This document shows, piece by piece, positions 35,675 to 47,769 of a stretch of 64,000 nt of DNA. The notes beneath the pieces are model-generated. The model did no database searches. It saw only the letters and a program-made list of their open reading frames with translations, and was not told the DNA's origin. The position numbers were made by a program, and so were the translations under genes. The first letter of the stretch is position 1; each line of letters begins with the position of its first letter. The stretch lies in the NCBI RefSeq assembly GCF_034190915.1, contig NW_026947504.1, positions 64,693,474 to 64,757,473 of the forward strand. The letters run 5' to 3'. This stretch comes from Cavia porcellus (Eukaryota; Chordata; Mammalia; Rodentia; Caviidae).

Positions 35675-36740
35675 TGTTGTACTCTAAGAAAGTAGCTTCA
35701 TCATTTTGTGTATTATAGCAAACCTGTACCGCGGCTTACTAAATGTTTTCTTTTCTTAACTGATATGTTAAGTGACCCAATTGATATGTTGAGCAATACT
35801 CTCCCCTGTAAAGAATTGCAAGAATTTCACCTAATTGAGATGTTAATCACGGAGCGGCCCTCTACAAACAAGAAGAGTGGTGCTAAAACAAGCTAACAAG
35901 GGCTGTTAATCACGGGTAGGCGCCTCTATTCTTCGCTAAAGAACTAAAAAAGACAAAAAGGCCCACTAATTTACACATTGTTTGAAGTAGTGTGTTTATA
36001 TGCAGGGAGATTTGCCCATGAGTTTAACCTTTTTGCCTAACCTTAGTTACTCTTCCCACAAGATAGATACTCGCCGTTTTCCTGTTCTGTAGCGCGCCTT
36101 ATTGCCTTCCCCCACCCACCTATCTAGGCCATAAAGAATTTGGGTTTCTGGTGACCTCTCCCCGACCTGGTGATGATCTGTCATAAGATGAGCCGGCCCC
36201 AATTTTAGGAACTGCTTAGCTTAAGAAAAATTACCGGGTAACGCTATGGCCCAAAACCCCGATCGGTGCTTTCCTTTTGTTCTGTATGTATCAATGGGTT
36301 AGATATCAGATCTTTGTAAAACTTAAGTTCCAGCATCTCATAACTCGTGACCCCTTCGCACTCACTGGCGAAGACAAGCTGTCCTGGGATAATTAACTCT
36401 CCACTTTCTTCTCCAAATATTGCTGCAGACGTGCCACTCTGAGATAATGTCAGTCTGCAGTATGGGAGTAATTTGAGCAACACCAGGAACTCCCGGGACT
36501 GTCAGAGCTAAGTGGACAGCAATACAGTTTCCAGATGCGGGTCAACAGGTTTAATGGCCTTACAGGTTTCCTCCCCACTTTCCCTTACTTTTAAAAACCC
36601 CTTTCCCCAGTCTTGGGCGCGCAGTCTTTGGGTCGATCCAGGAGAGACTGTGCCGCCAGGACTGGCTCAATAAAGCCTTTGCCACATAAGTTTTGGACTC
36701 TTGTTTCCGTGGACTTTATACCGGGGCCCACGTTACAACA
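35675..36740 (+). mobile_element. 1,066-bp solo LTR (ERV1-like)
   Basis: Starts TGTTGTA and ends TACAACA, a perfect 7-bp terminal inverted repeat. Flanked by GTTTT on both sides (35670-35674, 36741-36745). A CAATAAAG signal lies at about 36669-36676, and the U5 (TTTTGGACTCTTGTTTCCG) resembles gammaretroviral LTRs. No internal sequence remains, so the provirus was lost by LTR-LTR recombination. It is unusually long for an LTR. Open frames inside are not genes. Confidence 0.93.
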
Positions 36741-36745
36741 GTTTT

Positions 36746-37199
36746 GGAGGTATTCAAAATGAAAGAATTATAGTATCATAGAAGCTTCCACTTAGATTTC
36801 AAAGGAAAGCCTGAGAGTCCAGGCAATAAGTAGCAGAACTGGAATCCTTGCAGGTAAGCCCCCCAAATAGGCATCACATAGTTATGAGATGAAGCACATG
36901 CTGCAGTGGAGATCCCAGGAAGTTAGAGGGGTCAAAATTGCAGAAAATATGACCAAGAAAACTGCAAACAGTGAGCAGAGCCAGCCCAAGAGAAAGGTCG
37001 TTCAAGTTGCGGCTGGCAAGGCTGTAGGGGCAGGGTTACTCGGGCACTTTAGAACTGTGACTATTAATCAATTGCACGGGTTAAGAAATACCTAGCAGGT
37101 TACTGAAACACAGTTCTGGCTCTGGCATGATGACTGACACGTAGGCCAGCAAACCAAATCGGGGAGATCCACTTTGGTCACGAATGACACCAACAAATA
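36746..37199. other. Unassigned DNA
   Basis: A short plus-strand frame (36889-37095) has no recognisable domain. Confidence 0.3.
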
Positions 37200-37535
37200 G
37201 GCTTTCAGCCTGAATGGAGCATACAAAAATAGGCTAAAAAGGAAGTATGTTCATTTTGAAGAGCTCCAGTCTTTGCTATCACTTTTGGACATCAGTCTCC
37301 AATTTTTCCTGGGCTTTGACCTTAGACTTGTGCAACACCCTTGATCCCTTTTGTTCTGTAGTTTCCTTTCTCTTTTGCTGAGCAGCCACTAGATCTTCCA
37401 GGTTTCCATTGCACAGATGGTCACTGTGGACTTTCCCACCTCCAATATTGTAAGACTGTCTAATAAGTCCCCTTGTACAATTATATAAACATTTTCTATT
37501 GATTGTGTTCCTCTAGAGAATCCTAACACAGATTT
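37200..37535 (+). mobile_element. 5' LTR of ERV copy 2
   Basis: Shares GAGCTCCAGTCTTTGC.TCA..TTGGACAT.GTCTCC with 27199-27237. Ends TCCTAACACA and is followed by TTTTGATACTAGGAGTC, at the place and in the style of an ERV-L/MaLR primer-binding site. The 5' end is not sharp. Confidence 0.6.
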
Positions 37536-37654
37536 TGATACTAGGAGTCATTCTAGAGAAAAAGAATCGTAAGGATGTTTGTCTAGCTGGTTAGTGGTTC
37601 CTACAGTTGGCTCTGTAATCAGATGAGATCTACATTGACCACCTCCCCCTCCTT

Positions 37655-37808
37655 TTTTTTTTTGTCATTTTGGGACAGGGTCTCACTATGCAGTTCAGTC
37701 TGACATTGAGCTTCCTTTGTAGTCCAGGCTGGTTTTGAACTTGAAATGATCCTCCTGCCTAAGCCTCCTGAGTACTGGGATTACAGGCATGTGCCACCAT
37801 GTCTGGCT
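37655..37808 (-). repeat. B1-like SINE
   Basis: Reverse B1 after a T10 tract: GGGACAGGGTCTCACTATGCAG ... GGGATTACAGGCATGTGCC. Confidence 0.9.
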
Positions 37809-38654
37809 TGTCCAATCTTTCTGATATTGTAAAGAATATTAATACAGTAGTCTGTGGCATGAACTGTTTATCCCGCTTGATTATCCTAATTTGCCACCTG
37901 TAAGATACAAAGAATTTTGTGATTGTATATAATACTTTGAACATTTTTGGAGGAGTAAGAAAATTAATGATACTGTTGGTTGCCCTTAGCATCTCTAGAC
38001 AAACTACTTTAGGAAAATAATGAGCTCAAGGATTCAAATTACCAGCTCTAGACACACATAAACAGTGTAAAGCCTTCTAAGCATGTTCTGAAAAATTGTC
38101 TCTTCTTTAGCCACACGGCTGAAGTTTCCAAAACCAAATGCAAGTCCTGACAACTCAATTGTAGAATTACAGATTAAGTTTAATACTCAGCCTAGGAAGG
38201 TATCTACAGTTAAAGTGATAATGCTGAGAAGAAAAGAATAGGATTCTATCCATAAATTTTGATATTACTTTGCCAGAGGAGATTTCCAAGCCTCAGTTAT
38301 AGAGACACCAGTACCGCACCCCTTCAGTGATCTCTCTGCTTGTACCTGAGGAACTAGTCCTTTGTTCCCTATGAAAACAGTAATGACCGTCCCTGATGCA
38401 GTTACCAAGAAAGCTGATACTGATGGTCCTCAGAATCCACCCTTACCACCAGTGTTATAACTAGGCTCCAATCTCTACAAGACCCTAAAGGTGAGCTATA
38501 CAGTATGATCCATAAAGAAATCTGTAGCAATCTTGAAGAACTTCTTGAGCTTTCTGATTCTTATAAGCAGAGGTCCAGGGAACAGATGCAGGAATGAGCT
38601 TTAAGGGTGTGGAATAATGGTGAGAAACATAAACCTGAATCAGAATGAATTTTT

Positions 38655-38752
38655 TTTTGTCTTTTTCATTTTTATCGGTACCAGGGATCGAACTCAGGAC
38701 TGCCTGCTTGCAAGGCAGGCGCTTATGCTGCTGAGCTAAATCCCCAGCCCCA
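38655..38752 (-). repeat. ID-like SINE, young subtype
   Basis: T-rich tail with GTCTTTTTC, then TCGGTACCAGGGATCGAACTC ... TAAATCCCCAGCCCC. 13-bp target duplication AGAATGAATTTTT (38642-38654, 38753-38765). Confidence 0.95.
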
Positions 38753-39559
38753 AGAATGAATTTTTGATATGGGCACATTTAGTAGAGATTCTAGATTTAA
38801 TGTTGCAGCTCATGGTGTCAACAAGAGGTGTTGAGATTACTGAGTTGGCTAAGATATGGGTCAAAAGATGGCCCATTGTGAATGAGCTGGCGTGTCTGAT
38901 ACTCCTTGGCTTACTACTGATGAAGGTATTCAGAGGCCATGGGAAATGAGAATGCTGGAGCAGTTTTGCCAGGTAAAATGTATTTCTCAACACTGAGAAG
39001 GTCTGGAAAATATACCCTTCACTAATTCCTTAAGAAACAAATTTGTGAGGGAGGAACTAGCATCCTTGTAGAATTTCAACACTGCACTTCTCTGTATGGG
39101 GTCCACAATCACTCAACTCAGAAACCTGTACGTGATGGGTACAATTAGAACCCGGAGTGGGAGGGACCAAGTGACAGCACTCAAACATGGAAGGCAGGCT
39201 GGGTATACTCATGCTAATGGACAGAGAAACAAAGCAGTGATCAAAGTGGCCTGACACATGTAGCTGTCTGGAGTTGGCTAATCAATCATGTGAGTTCCCA
39301 GAAGTGAAATATATAGGAAACTTACTAAATTTTTACTTACTAAATTTATATAAATAGAAAAATTTAGAGGAAATGAACAAAAATCTGCCTCAAATCATAG
39401 CAACAGAGAATCGTGGTGTCTCAATCAATTCTTGGGCTTAAGTGATTTTATAGAATTCCTTAAATGAAAAGAGGTCCTTGAGGAATGGCTCTGTTGTATT
39501 ATCAAACAATTGTCCCTCAGTCTTTCTCCCACCCTTTCCCAAAGACACCTATGTCTTTT

Positions 39560-39925
39560 CAGAAGTTATTTTTCTCATTGCTGGGACAAAATATCTGACA
39601 CAAGTTAAAAGAAGAAAAGTTTATTTCAGCTCACAGTTTGTGCATGGCAGCAAGGCACAGAAGAGGAACAATCCACAAGGCAGCAAGAAGTTGCAGCCGC
39701 AAGCCCCCCTTTGTGCCTTATCCACTCAGACCCAGGAGGGGCTTCCATCATCTACATTTAGATCTATGGTAAACCTCTTACTGCACTAACTCAGTCATCT
39801 TTAATCTCAGTATCACAGCTTTAATACACATTCACACACCCTAGCTCCAGCCAGCTCTACTAGCCTTAACTATGAGTATAAGAAGCTTTGCAGGGACATC
39901 AAGGTATAAACCATAACACCAGAGA
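39560..39925 (-). mobile_element. MaLR-like LTR in ERV copy 2
   Basis: CATTGCTGGGACAAAATATC, TTTATTTCAGCTCACAG and later AACCATAACACC on the plus strand show a reverse-oriented MaLR LTR splitting the ERV between its 39060-39560 and 39950-40260 homology blocks. Confidence 0.6.
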
Positions 39926-40544
39926 ACCATACACTGCAGCAAAGGAAATGATCAGACATTTAGGGGACTACTGAATACTGGTTCTGAACCACTGCTGACT
40001 CCAGGGTATCCAAAACATCATTGTAGCCCTCCAGTAAGAGCAGGGGGCCTAAGAAGATAATGATCAATGGAGTGTCAGCCAAGGTCTGACTCACAGTGTG
40101 TTCAGTGGGTCCCTGTATCCCTGTGGTCAATTCCTCAGTTCCAGAATGCATAACTGAAATAGATATACGTAGTAGTTGACAGAATTCCTATGTTGGTTCC
40201 CTAACTTGTGTTAGGGGTATCATGGTGGGAAAAGCCAAGTAGGAGCCATTAGAGTTGCCTTTACCTAGAAAAGCAGTAAATCAAAATCAATATCAAATCA
40301 TTGGAGAGCTTGCAGAGATTAGTGTGGGAGACTGCCCTGTTGATTATGCCCAGAGCAAGCTGTAAGCAGTGTGGGTTGTAAAGAATCAACCCTACACATG
40401 ACTTACTTTAATAAATGAATCAGGCCAAAGCCTTTGTGATTTATCAGGGCACTGTGGGCAATGATTACCATTTTCTCCCCAACAAAACAATAGAAGAGAC
40501 CAGAGATATGGTCCATGAGGCTGTGGGGGTAATACAGCAGCTGT

Positions 40545-41165
40545 GGTAGTCAGGGTTTACAAGGAAAATAATATAGGACACATAATTTATAGGATTACTT
40601 AATAATATTCACCCAAAGAGTCAAATGCAAAAGAGTGTAAGAAATCTGTCCACATACAAGAGGCCAAAAAAATCCAGATGAGGGCCCAGATCTCGTGGCG
40701 ATGTCTTTTGAGTCCTAGAGCCCGTGGCAATGACCCCACAAGATCAACTGGAAGCCTAGAACCCATGACAATGTCTGATACAAGTTTATATCAAGGATCT
40801 GCACTGGGAAGGCCCAAACGTCAGTGATGAAACTAGAAAGTCTGCACCAATGGGATGAAAGATCTGTGTCAGCAAGGAAGAGATGCTCAAGGTAAGGAAC
40901 AAGAGCCCCCCTGAAAAGTACCACCGCCATCCTCAGTGACAGCAAGGACCCAGGCTCCCCCAGTGATGAAACAGCGGAGTTCATGTCAGGTAAGCAGCAG
41001 GCAAGCCACCCCAGGAGTCAGGTGCACACCATCTTCCCTGCAGTTGTCTTTTATATTGCTGGCAACAATTCTCAGGCGGGCCCTCCACACCCATCACCAC
41101 ACTTCTTCACTTCAGCTGGCTGTTCCAAGTTGCCCAGTAGTTAACCCACCACAGCAGCAAAGAAC
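40545..41165 (-). mobile_element. MaLR-like LTR remnant
   Basis: Starts GTAGTCAGGGTTTACAAGG ... ACATAATTTATAGG, resembling a reversed MaLR/ERV-L LTR, and separates the ERV protease and RT regions. Right edge uncertain. Confidence 0.4.
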
Positions 41166-42324
41166 AAGTGACTGTTCCCAAACTCCTTTCTCAAGATCGT
41201 ACTTTATATTCCTTGAAAAGTAAGTTAGACATTAACCACGACTTTTTCCTCGTCTCTTCTGTTCTTCATGCAAGAATGTTTTGTCCCCTCCTTTACATGC
41301 CCTGCCCGGGTCCATGTCTTCTCTCCAGCAACCACATGTGCCGCCTCACCCCATTCTATAGATTGTACAACTGATGAAAACCATGGTCTGGCTGCTCTGG
41401 GGTCTTTACTCAGCACTGACCATTGACCATTCCAGTTCCCCATTTCACTTTTATCTTGACTCTGATCTTCGCAGACTTGTGTTGTAGCACCAAACAGGAG
41501 ACTGAAGTCTTTGCAGGGGTCTCCAATAGTTAGTATCATCATGAAGGACTTGAAATATATAGGGGTTGTTGATTGCACCACAACCCTATTTAATTCTCTA
41601 ATTTGGCCTGAAAAAAAAAAAAAAAAGATGGGTGGATCTTGGAGAATCCCAGTGGATTACCATAAACTGACCAAAGTGTTCACTCCAACTGCACGTGCTG
41701 TGCCACATATTGTTTCCTTGCCTGGACAGATGAACATATGTCCTGGCATCTGCTAGGCAGCTACTGATTTGTTAAGTGACTTTTTCTCTATACCGATCTA
41801 TAAGGCACATGAGAAGCAATTTGCTTTAGCTGACAAGGTTAGTAATTCACCCACCTGGGTTATATCAACTCTCTATCCCTGTGTTCATGGAAATCTTGAT
41901 CATCTTTCTCTTCCACAGAGCTTCACACTGGTCCATTATATTGAGAAGATTATGTTGGCTGAATCAAGTTAAGCAGGAGGTAGTGACCACTCTGCACTAA
42001 TTGGTAAAGTATTTTTACATCAAAGATGGGAAAGAAATCTTACTAAAATTCAAGAGTTGTCTTCCTCAATGAAATTTCCTGGAATACGGTGGTATGGAAC
42101 ACGCAAGGCTTTCTCTTATAAAGTGAAGGACAGATTGTTGCATCTGGCGCTCACCACAACCAAAAAAGACACTGTCCTTTCTCAGACATAGGTGACAACT
42201 AACTGTAAGGATCGTGCTAGATATGGTTTAGCTATTTGCCCCAGGAAAAAAGAGAAAGTTGTCTAAGTGATGAGGCTGTTATTTGTCACTCATACATTTA
42301 TTTCCTGTTTATCCCAAAGCTATG

Positions 42325-42460
42325 ATATGTACCATTTTATAATTGAGGATATAGATGTTGGCAGGTTGAGAATCACACCTAATGACTCATAGTTAATAAG
42401 TGGCAGACACAGACTCAAATTTAGGCAGTCCAACTCCAGAAACTACATTCTTTATAAAAC
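42325..42460 (+). repeat. MIR SINE
   Basis: CATTTTATAATTGAGGATA ... ACTCATAGTTAATAAGTGG ... CAGACTCAAATTTAGGCAG follows the MIR core order. Ancient. Confidence 0.75.
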
Positions 42461-42464
42461 TAAC

Positions 42465-42735
42465 TGACATATTCCTTTTACTAGATAATATTTAGTCTTT
42501 TTTTTAGTTGTAAGGAAAGGATAACAATTTTATAACTGTAAGTAATGCAAAACCATTATTTTAGAAATTTAAAAAATTGAGATTTAGAAATAGAATATCT
42601 AGCGGAAGTCAAATTATTGCTGTTCATGCAATAAAAAGTAACACTTAAAATATATTTAAAGTCTAATAACATGTCATCCTTCTAAAAACTAACTTCCTAA
42701 ACAATATAGCCAATCATTAATTTTTCTTTCTTTTT
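42465..42735. other. AT-rich DNA, nothing recognised
   Basis: No repeat or frame that I can support. Confidence 0.3.
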
Positions 42736-42737
42736 TT

Positions 42738-42905
42738 CTTTTGTACTGGTGACTGAACACAGAGTCTTTATACTAAGCTGTATCTCTATCCCTTTTCTAA
42801 AATTTTTAATTTGAGACAGGGTCTTGCTAACTCTCAGCTTTGCACAGGCTGGGCTTGAATGTGTTCTCTCCCGCGGCAGCCTCCCAGGGCCTGGGGTGAC
42901 AGGTT
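42738..42905 (-). repeat. B1+ID dimeric SINE, decayed
   Basis: GGTGACTGAACACAGAGTC ... then GAGACAGGGTCTTGCTAAC ... GCTGGGCTTGAATGTG on the plus strand. Confidence 0.6.
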
Positions 42906-43110
42906 TGCCCACCTCGCTACAATTGTTCTCTGCTGTCGTCTCTCCCCTTTTGTCCTGAAGAGGAAGTTGCTGTACAGAGCAAGCCTGCCACCATGCGGTG
43001 TGAACTCAGACCCAGCCCCTGTTAAATGTCCCATCCCCGTTTATTTTGTTGTAGTATTTTTATTAATAAACCTACCAAATAAGAAATTTATATTCAGCTA
43101 CAGTATTTTT

Positions 43111-43212
43111 TTTTTTTGTCTTTTTCTCTTTTATCGGTACTGGGGATCGAACTCATGACTGTCTGCTTATAAGGCAGGCGCTTATGCCGCTGAGCTAAAT
43201 CTCCAGCCCCCA
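43111..43212 (-). repeat. ID-like SINE, young subtype
   Basis: GTCTTTTTCTCTTTTATCGG tail region, ATCGAACTCATGACTG, TAAATCTCCAGCCCC. Target duplication AGCTACAGTATTTTT (43096-43110, 43213-43227). Confidence 0.95.
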
Positions 43213-43339
43213 AGCTACAGTATTTTTATAAATTTAAGTGCTTTTCAAGTTCAATGTACATCTTACAAACATTTGTAAAATCATCTCAGTATTTCCAAAC
43301 CTGCTACAGGAGTAACCGATGTTTAAAATGTAATCCAGT

Positions 43340-43480
43340 GCTAGGTATTGGGGTACGCACCTATAATCTCAGCAATCTGAGGCAGGAGGATCACAAATTC
43401 CAGTCGAGCCTGGGAAATTTACTAATTTATCAAGACTTTGTCCCAAAAATTAAGAAAGGAGAATGGGGATATAGCCCATG
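43340..43480 (+). repeat. B1-like SINE, diverged
   Basis: GGTATTGGGGTACGCACC start, CTGAGGCAGGAGGATCAC, AAGACTTTGTCCC end. Confidence 0.65.
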
Positions 43481-43584
43481 GGGAATAACTCAAGTACATC
43501 TATAAAAGGATTATTTTAGTGCTTCAAAAACAAGGAAAACATCTCAAAATAGGATTTAGCTCAATTCACTCAAAACAAACCAAT

Positions 43585-43735
43585 GAACTTGCCGGTGGGG
43601 GTTAATCTCAGCAATCTCAGCAAGGGGGCCAAGACAAGAGGATCACTGCAAGTTTGAGGCCAATTTGGGTTCAAGGCCAGTCTGCACTACACAGTGAGAC
43701 CCTGTCTCAAAAAACAGAAAGCAAAACAAAAAGGT
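43585..43735 (+). repeat. B1-like SINE
   Basis: AAGACAAGAGGATCACTGC ... CACTACACAGTGAGACCC ... internal duplication present. Confidence 0.75.
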
Positions 43736-43739
43736 TATC

Positions 43740-44280
43740 AGTGAGCCATACTAGAATTTAAGCAAAATTTCTAATCACACAAATAAATAATGTGAAGAAC
43801 TGCCCCCAAATGGATGAAATATCATCCCAAAATGGATGAAATATCTGCCCAAAAGGAAAGTCAGATTTATGATCTACATCCTCTAATGTAGTGAATTTTG
43901 TGTGTAGACATATTTTAAAAGCTAGCTATATAAATTTACTCCCATCATTCTCGATGAATTATATTCATTTGTTTATAAGGAACGCAAATGACAATTACTA
44001 TTTCTATTTCCCCACAATCTAATCTGAAGGGTCTCAAATTTTAAAAGGATGTATGTTAAAAAACCAACAGGAAATATATATATACATATATATTACACTT
44101 TGTGTCTCACTTATATTTATGTTATTCTTATGCTGAATTTTCTAATAAAGCACTAGAAGTGTTTCCACAAAACCAGCATATATATACTATATATATGCAT
44201 AGCATACATTTCTTTAAATTTAATATATATTATATTTTAATATATATTTAAAAAATTTTACCCCTCCCATTGAGAGGCAA
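43740..44280. other. AT-rich DNA with short TA tracts
   Basis: Several TATATA stretches at 44075-44250. A 30-bp direct repeat (CAAA.TGGATGAAATATC) occurs at 43807-43852. No gene. Confidence 0.5.
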
Positions 44281-44282
44281 AA

Positions 44283-44635
44283 CATCAATCTAGCCCAGGG
44301 TCATCACGTTGTGATAGGCCAGTTAGTCTGGAAAGCCCACGTGGAGGAACTCCAGCTGACAGTCCAGCTGAGTGCCCAGCTGTCAGCCGCATCAGCCACC
44401 ACCATGTGAGTGGACCTACTGGACACCCAACTTAACAGGAGCCTTTGGATGGGTGCGTTCCTTATTGACCACTGACTGCAGCTGCCTGGAAGACCGTAAA
44501 TGAGAACTGCTTGATAAAGCCATTCCTGAAATCTTGATCCTCAAAATCATGAGCAAAACAAAATTGTTGTTTTAAGCCACTAAGTTCTAGAGTAACTTAT
44601 TTCATGACAATAATAACTGAAACAGATACAACTTA
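44283..44635 (+). mobile_element. MLT1 LTR (ancient MaLR)
   Basis: Ends with the hallmark TTGTTGTTTTAAGCCACTAAGTTCTAG ... CAATAATAACTGAAAC; the earlier GTCCAGCTGAGTGCCCAGCTG also fits. A mammal-wide family. Confidence 0.8.
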
Positions 44636-44639
44636 AGAA

Positions 44640-46375
44640 ATGAGACCTCCTGTTCCTCCTTTTACTTAACATTCAACTAGTGCTTGGAGAAGTAAGTCAG
44701 AAGTAAGTGACATGAGAAGTCTAATATCGGAAGGGATAAACGTGACTGTCACTATTTGCAGACAATATGGTTGTCTCCATAAAATCAAGAGAAACCACTG
44801 AAAAACACTTAGAACAAAAAATTCAGCATAAGAATAATTTAACATAACTATAAGCGAGACACAAAGTGTAATAACTGACTAGAAGATGTTGGTGATCCCT
44901 CTCTTTAAATTCACCCCTGCCCCCCTTGATGGCGCACCGCGACCTAAGCGAACTCTTGTGTTTTCCACATTCCTTGTCTGTGGGTAAAATTCTTTCTATC
45001 CCCCGCATCACTGGTCCTGTCTGTTGTCTTGCCGGCTGCTGTGCCTGTCTAGGGACGGGTGAAACTCTCTTCCAGCCTCAGGTGGTTCCTCTCCACTCTG
45101 ATGTTGTGCAGGTTTGTCAGCCTGGCCTGCAGACCTCTGGCTGAGACACCAACCGTGACGACCCGGCAAGTATACGCTGAGAAGCTCCTTTCGTTCCCTT
45201 GCAGAAAACCTTACTTCTCGTTTATAACTGAGCGGCCAGGGCCCCTCTTGGTGTGACCCGAGGGCGGCAGAGGGGACAGCCCCACTGCAGCTCCCCCAGC
45301 TGCTGCTAGCTCGCAGGCTTGCCCTTCTCAGCTGAACTGGCTGCTCAAGGGACCAAGTCTTCCGTCCTGCAGGCGGCGCCTCTGCTTCCCCTGGCAGCTG
45401 AGGCTTGCAGGGCGGCTTGAAAGTCCCCGTCCCCTTTCTCCTCAGGTCCAGTCTGGCTGTCTCAGGGCCTGCACCGGTGGCACCTGAGGCAGAGGCTCGT
45501 CTTCCTCAGCAGGACCCCGAGGTGAGCGCCCACCTCTCTGTGAGCTTAAAGGGTTCTTGTGGGTGGATACTGCATCTCTGGGAGGGGCCAGAGCATGTTC
45601 CTCTCACATGCTCTCACCTTCTGAGTCAGCCTGGAAATGTGTGTTTAAAAATGGGTCCAAGTTTAACCCTTGAGCTCTCAAAACAATCTCATTTTTCTAA
45701 ACAATACTGCTCCTGGATCATGAGCTTTGTTCCCATAGTGGCACCCTAAATTATAACAACAGCCTGCATTTACATTTTTTTGCTAAAATATGGAAAGGTC
45801 TCTAAAAATGGAAAGGTCTCTAACGTTCCTTATGGTCAGACCTTCACGGCCCTGTCATAGGGTCTCTAACCACAGCAGGGGTTTTCTCCAAGTTCTAAAA
45901 TTAGGGGATCTAGTGTTCCTTTTTTTGGCTTTTCTCTAACCCCAACTTTTTCCTTTTGATTTTTTTCCCCTATTAGAGACTTCTGGCTTTTTAAGGGCTT
46001 TCATAAAAACTAGTTGTACAGGTAGTCAAGAATTACCAAATTCATCTAAAAGATAAAAAACTGCTAGGCTCAAGGTTTATGTTAAATTTACAAAAAATTT
46101 TTAAAAGTTTGGTAACATAAAGTTTATATGATTTAAGTTGATACACATTTTTTTGTGTATTAAATGCTGGGTTACCATGGCTTAAACATGATTGGAAAAA
46201 TAAAAGCAAAATTATCTTTAAAATTACTAACATATATTTTGCTTAGATCATTATCCAGTCAGGATAATATATCTTTGTTATCAGTAGATGGATTAGTTCT
46301 TTTTAGAAAAAAGAAGACAATTTTCTTGAAGTTAGAGAAGGAGAAAACAAGATATGACAGTTACTCTGTTTTGTT
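44640..46375. other. Unassigned; GC-rich then AT-rich block
   Basis: 44920-45760 is GC-rich with a 114-codon plus-strand frame (45405-45749) of no known family. 45760-46375 is AT-rich. The pattern (U5-like GC block, then AT-rich leader) may be retroviral, and part of the sequence just beyond 46575 recurs at 57665-57840, which supports an interspersed repeat rather than a gene. Confidence 0.3.
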
Positions 46376-46379
46376 TCAT

Positions 46380-46530
46380 TTTGTCTTTTTGAGACATGGT
46401 TTCATGATGCAATTAAAACTGGCCTTGAACTCACTTTGTAGCCCATGCTGGTCTCAAACTCACAGTAATCCACCTGCCTCAGCCTCCCAAGGGCTGAGAT
46501 TACTGGTACATGCCACCATGCCCGGCCACA
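46380..46530 (-). repeat. B1-like SINE
   Basis: Reverse B1: GAGACATGGTTTCATGATG ... GCTGAGATTACTGG ... GCCACCATGCCCGGCC. Confidence 0.88.
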
Positions 46531-46574
46531 TAGCTATTCTGGGAGAATTTGTAAGTAAATTGCTCTAGATAGAT

Positions 46575-46940
46575 TAATTTTAATTAATACAGGTCTTACT
46601 TTGACTTAGTTGTAAACACCCAGTGAGAATGTATAACCAGGAAGTAAAATAATTATTAATAGTATAAACAGCTAGCCAGGTGTGCTGGTGCACTTCTGGC
46701 TAATCTCAGCACTTAGGAGGCTGAGGCAGGAGGATCATTGTGAATTTGAGACCAGCCTGGGCTACAAAATGAGCCCAAAGCCAGCTTGAACCACATAGCA
46801 AGATCCTGTCTCAAAAAGACAAAAAAAAAAAAAAAAAAAAGTATAAACAGCTAGACTAGGCATAAAAGGAGACTTCAAAGTATCAGCTGTTAACAGTCTC
46901 CAATTTACTTCTTCCAGAATCCAGAAATGATCCATATTTC
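46575..46940 (+). repeat. Unnamed repeat, copy A, split by B1
   Basis: TTTTAATTAATACAGGTCTTACTTTGAC ... CTTCAAAGTATCAGC ... TCTCCAATTTACTTCTTCCAG aligns with 57665-57840. A B1 at 46672-46842 interrupts it, with target duplication TATAAACAGCTAG on both sides. Confidence 0.65.
46672..46840 (+). repeat. B1-like SINE with target duplication
   Basis: Full-length B1 with internal duplication and A18 tail. Flanked by TATAAACAGCTAG. Confidence 0.92.
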
Positions 46941-47187
46941 AAATGTAAATAAATTTAAGGTTTTTTTCCTTTGGTTAATAATTTTATATATGACTTAAAA
47001 TGTTAACTGTGCTAGTCTAATATTTTGTTCTCATAAATAATTTATGAGTTGTTAAAACTCGTAAGTGAATATAAATAAGATTAATACTCATAAATATTCA
47101 CAATAACATCTAAATCATCAGTTACTAAATTCAAATATTCTTGGTTTAAATTTTAAAAAAGATATTTAGTGCTTATTAAATGTTTTT

Positions 47188-47278
47188 TTTTTTCGTTTTT
47201 ATCAGTACCGGGGATCAAACTCACGACTGCCTGCTTGCAAGGCAGGTGCTTATGCTGCTAAGCTAAATCCCCAGCCCC
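47188..47278 (-). repeat. ID-like SINE, young subtype
   Basis: TTTCGTTTTTATCAGTACCGG ... TAAATCCCCAGCCCC. Target duplication TATTAAATGTTTTT (47174-47187, 47279-47292). Confidence 0.95.
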
Positions 47279-47324
47279 TATTAAATGTTTTTGAGTCATT
47301 AATATTCATAAATGTTTAAGATTT

Positions 47325-47397
47325 TTGGTACTGCAGATGAATTCAGCTTTGCACTTGCCAGGCAGGCACTTATGCCGCTGAGCTAAATCCCTGGCCA
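47325..47397 (-). repeat. ID-like SINE fragment
   Basis: TTTGCACTTGCCAGGCAGGC ... GCTGAGCTAAATCCC, older than its neighbour. Confidence 0.8.
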
Positions 47398-47463
47398 CTT
47401 ATAAAGTTTTATAATAATTTTCTGTTAATATTTTACAAAAATATGACCTTTAAATGACGTCAT

Positions 47464-47760
47464 GAACTGGGCATGGTGGCATACGTCCATAATCTCAGTA
47501 CTCATGTGGCTGAGGCAGGAGGACTGCCATGAGTTTGAGGCCAACCTGGACTACAGAGTGAGACCTTGACTCAAAAAATAAAGAACAGAGCTGGGCATGG
47601 TGGCTCATGCCTGTAATCCCACCACTCAGAAGGCTGAGGCAGGAGGATCGTTGCGAGTTCGAGACCAGCCTGGGCTACAAAGTGAGCTCAAGGCCAGCCT
47701 GAACTGCACAGTGAGACCCTGTCTCAAAAAGACAAAAAAATTAAATTAAATTAAAAAATA
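47464..47760 (+). repeat. Two B1-like SINEs in tandem
   Basis: First copy 47464-47585 (GGGCATGGTGGCATACGTC) lacks part of the duplication. Second copy 47588-47745 (GCTGGGCATGGTGGCTCATGCC) is full length with an AATTAA tail. Confidence 0.93.
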
Positions 47761-47769
47761 AAGAACAAA

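Larger units (their letters stand above)
37536..42210 (+). mobile_element. Decayed ERV internal region, copy 2
   Basis: Homologous to copy 1: 39060-39560 matches 23240-23740, and the protease-like region 39950-40260 matches 23790-24120. The RT stretch 41640-42180 matches 24130-24820. Here the RT catalytic motif has decayed to Y-I-E-K (41937-41948). Gag would lie in 37560-39050 but is too broken to outline. Interrupted by a B1 (37655-37808), an ID (38655-38752) and MaLR-like LTRs (39560-39925, ~40545-41160). Confidence 0.75.

Noticed and set aside
43807..43852. Short direct repeat as CRISPR-like or regulatory array
   Set aside because: Only two adjacent copies in AT-rich mammalian DNA; a simple local duplication.
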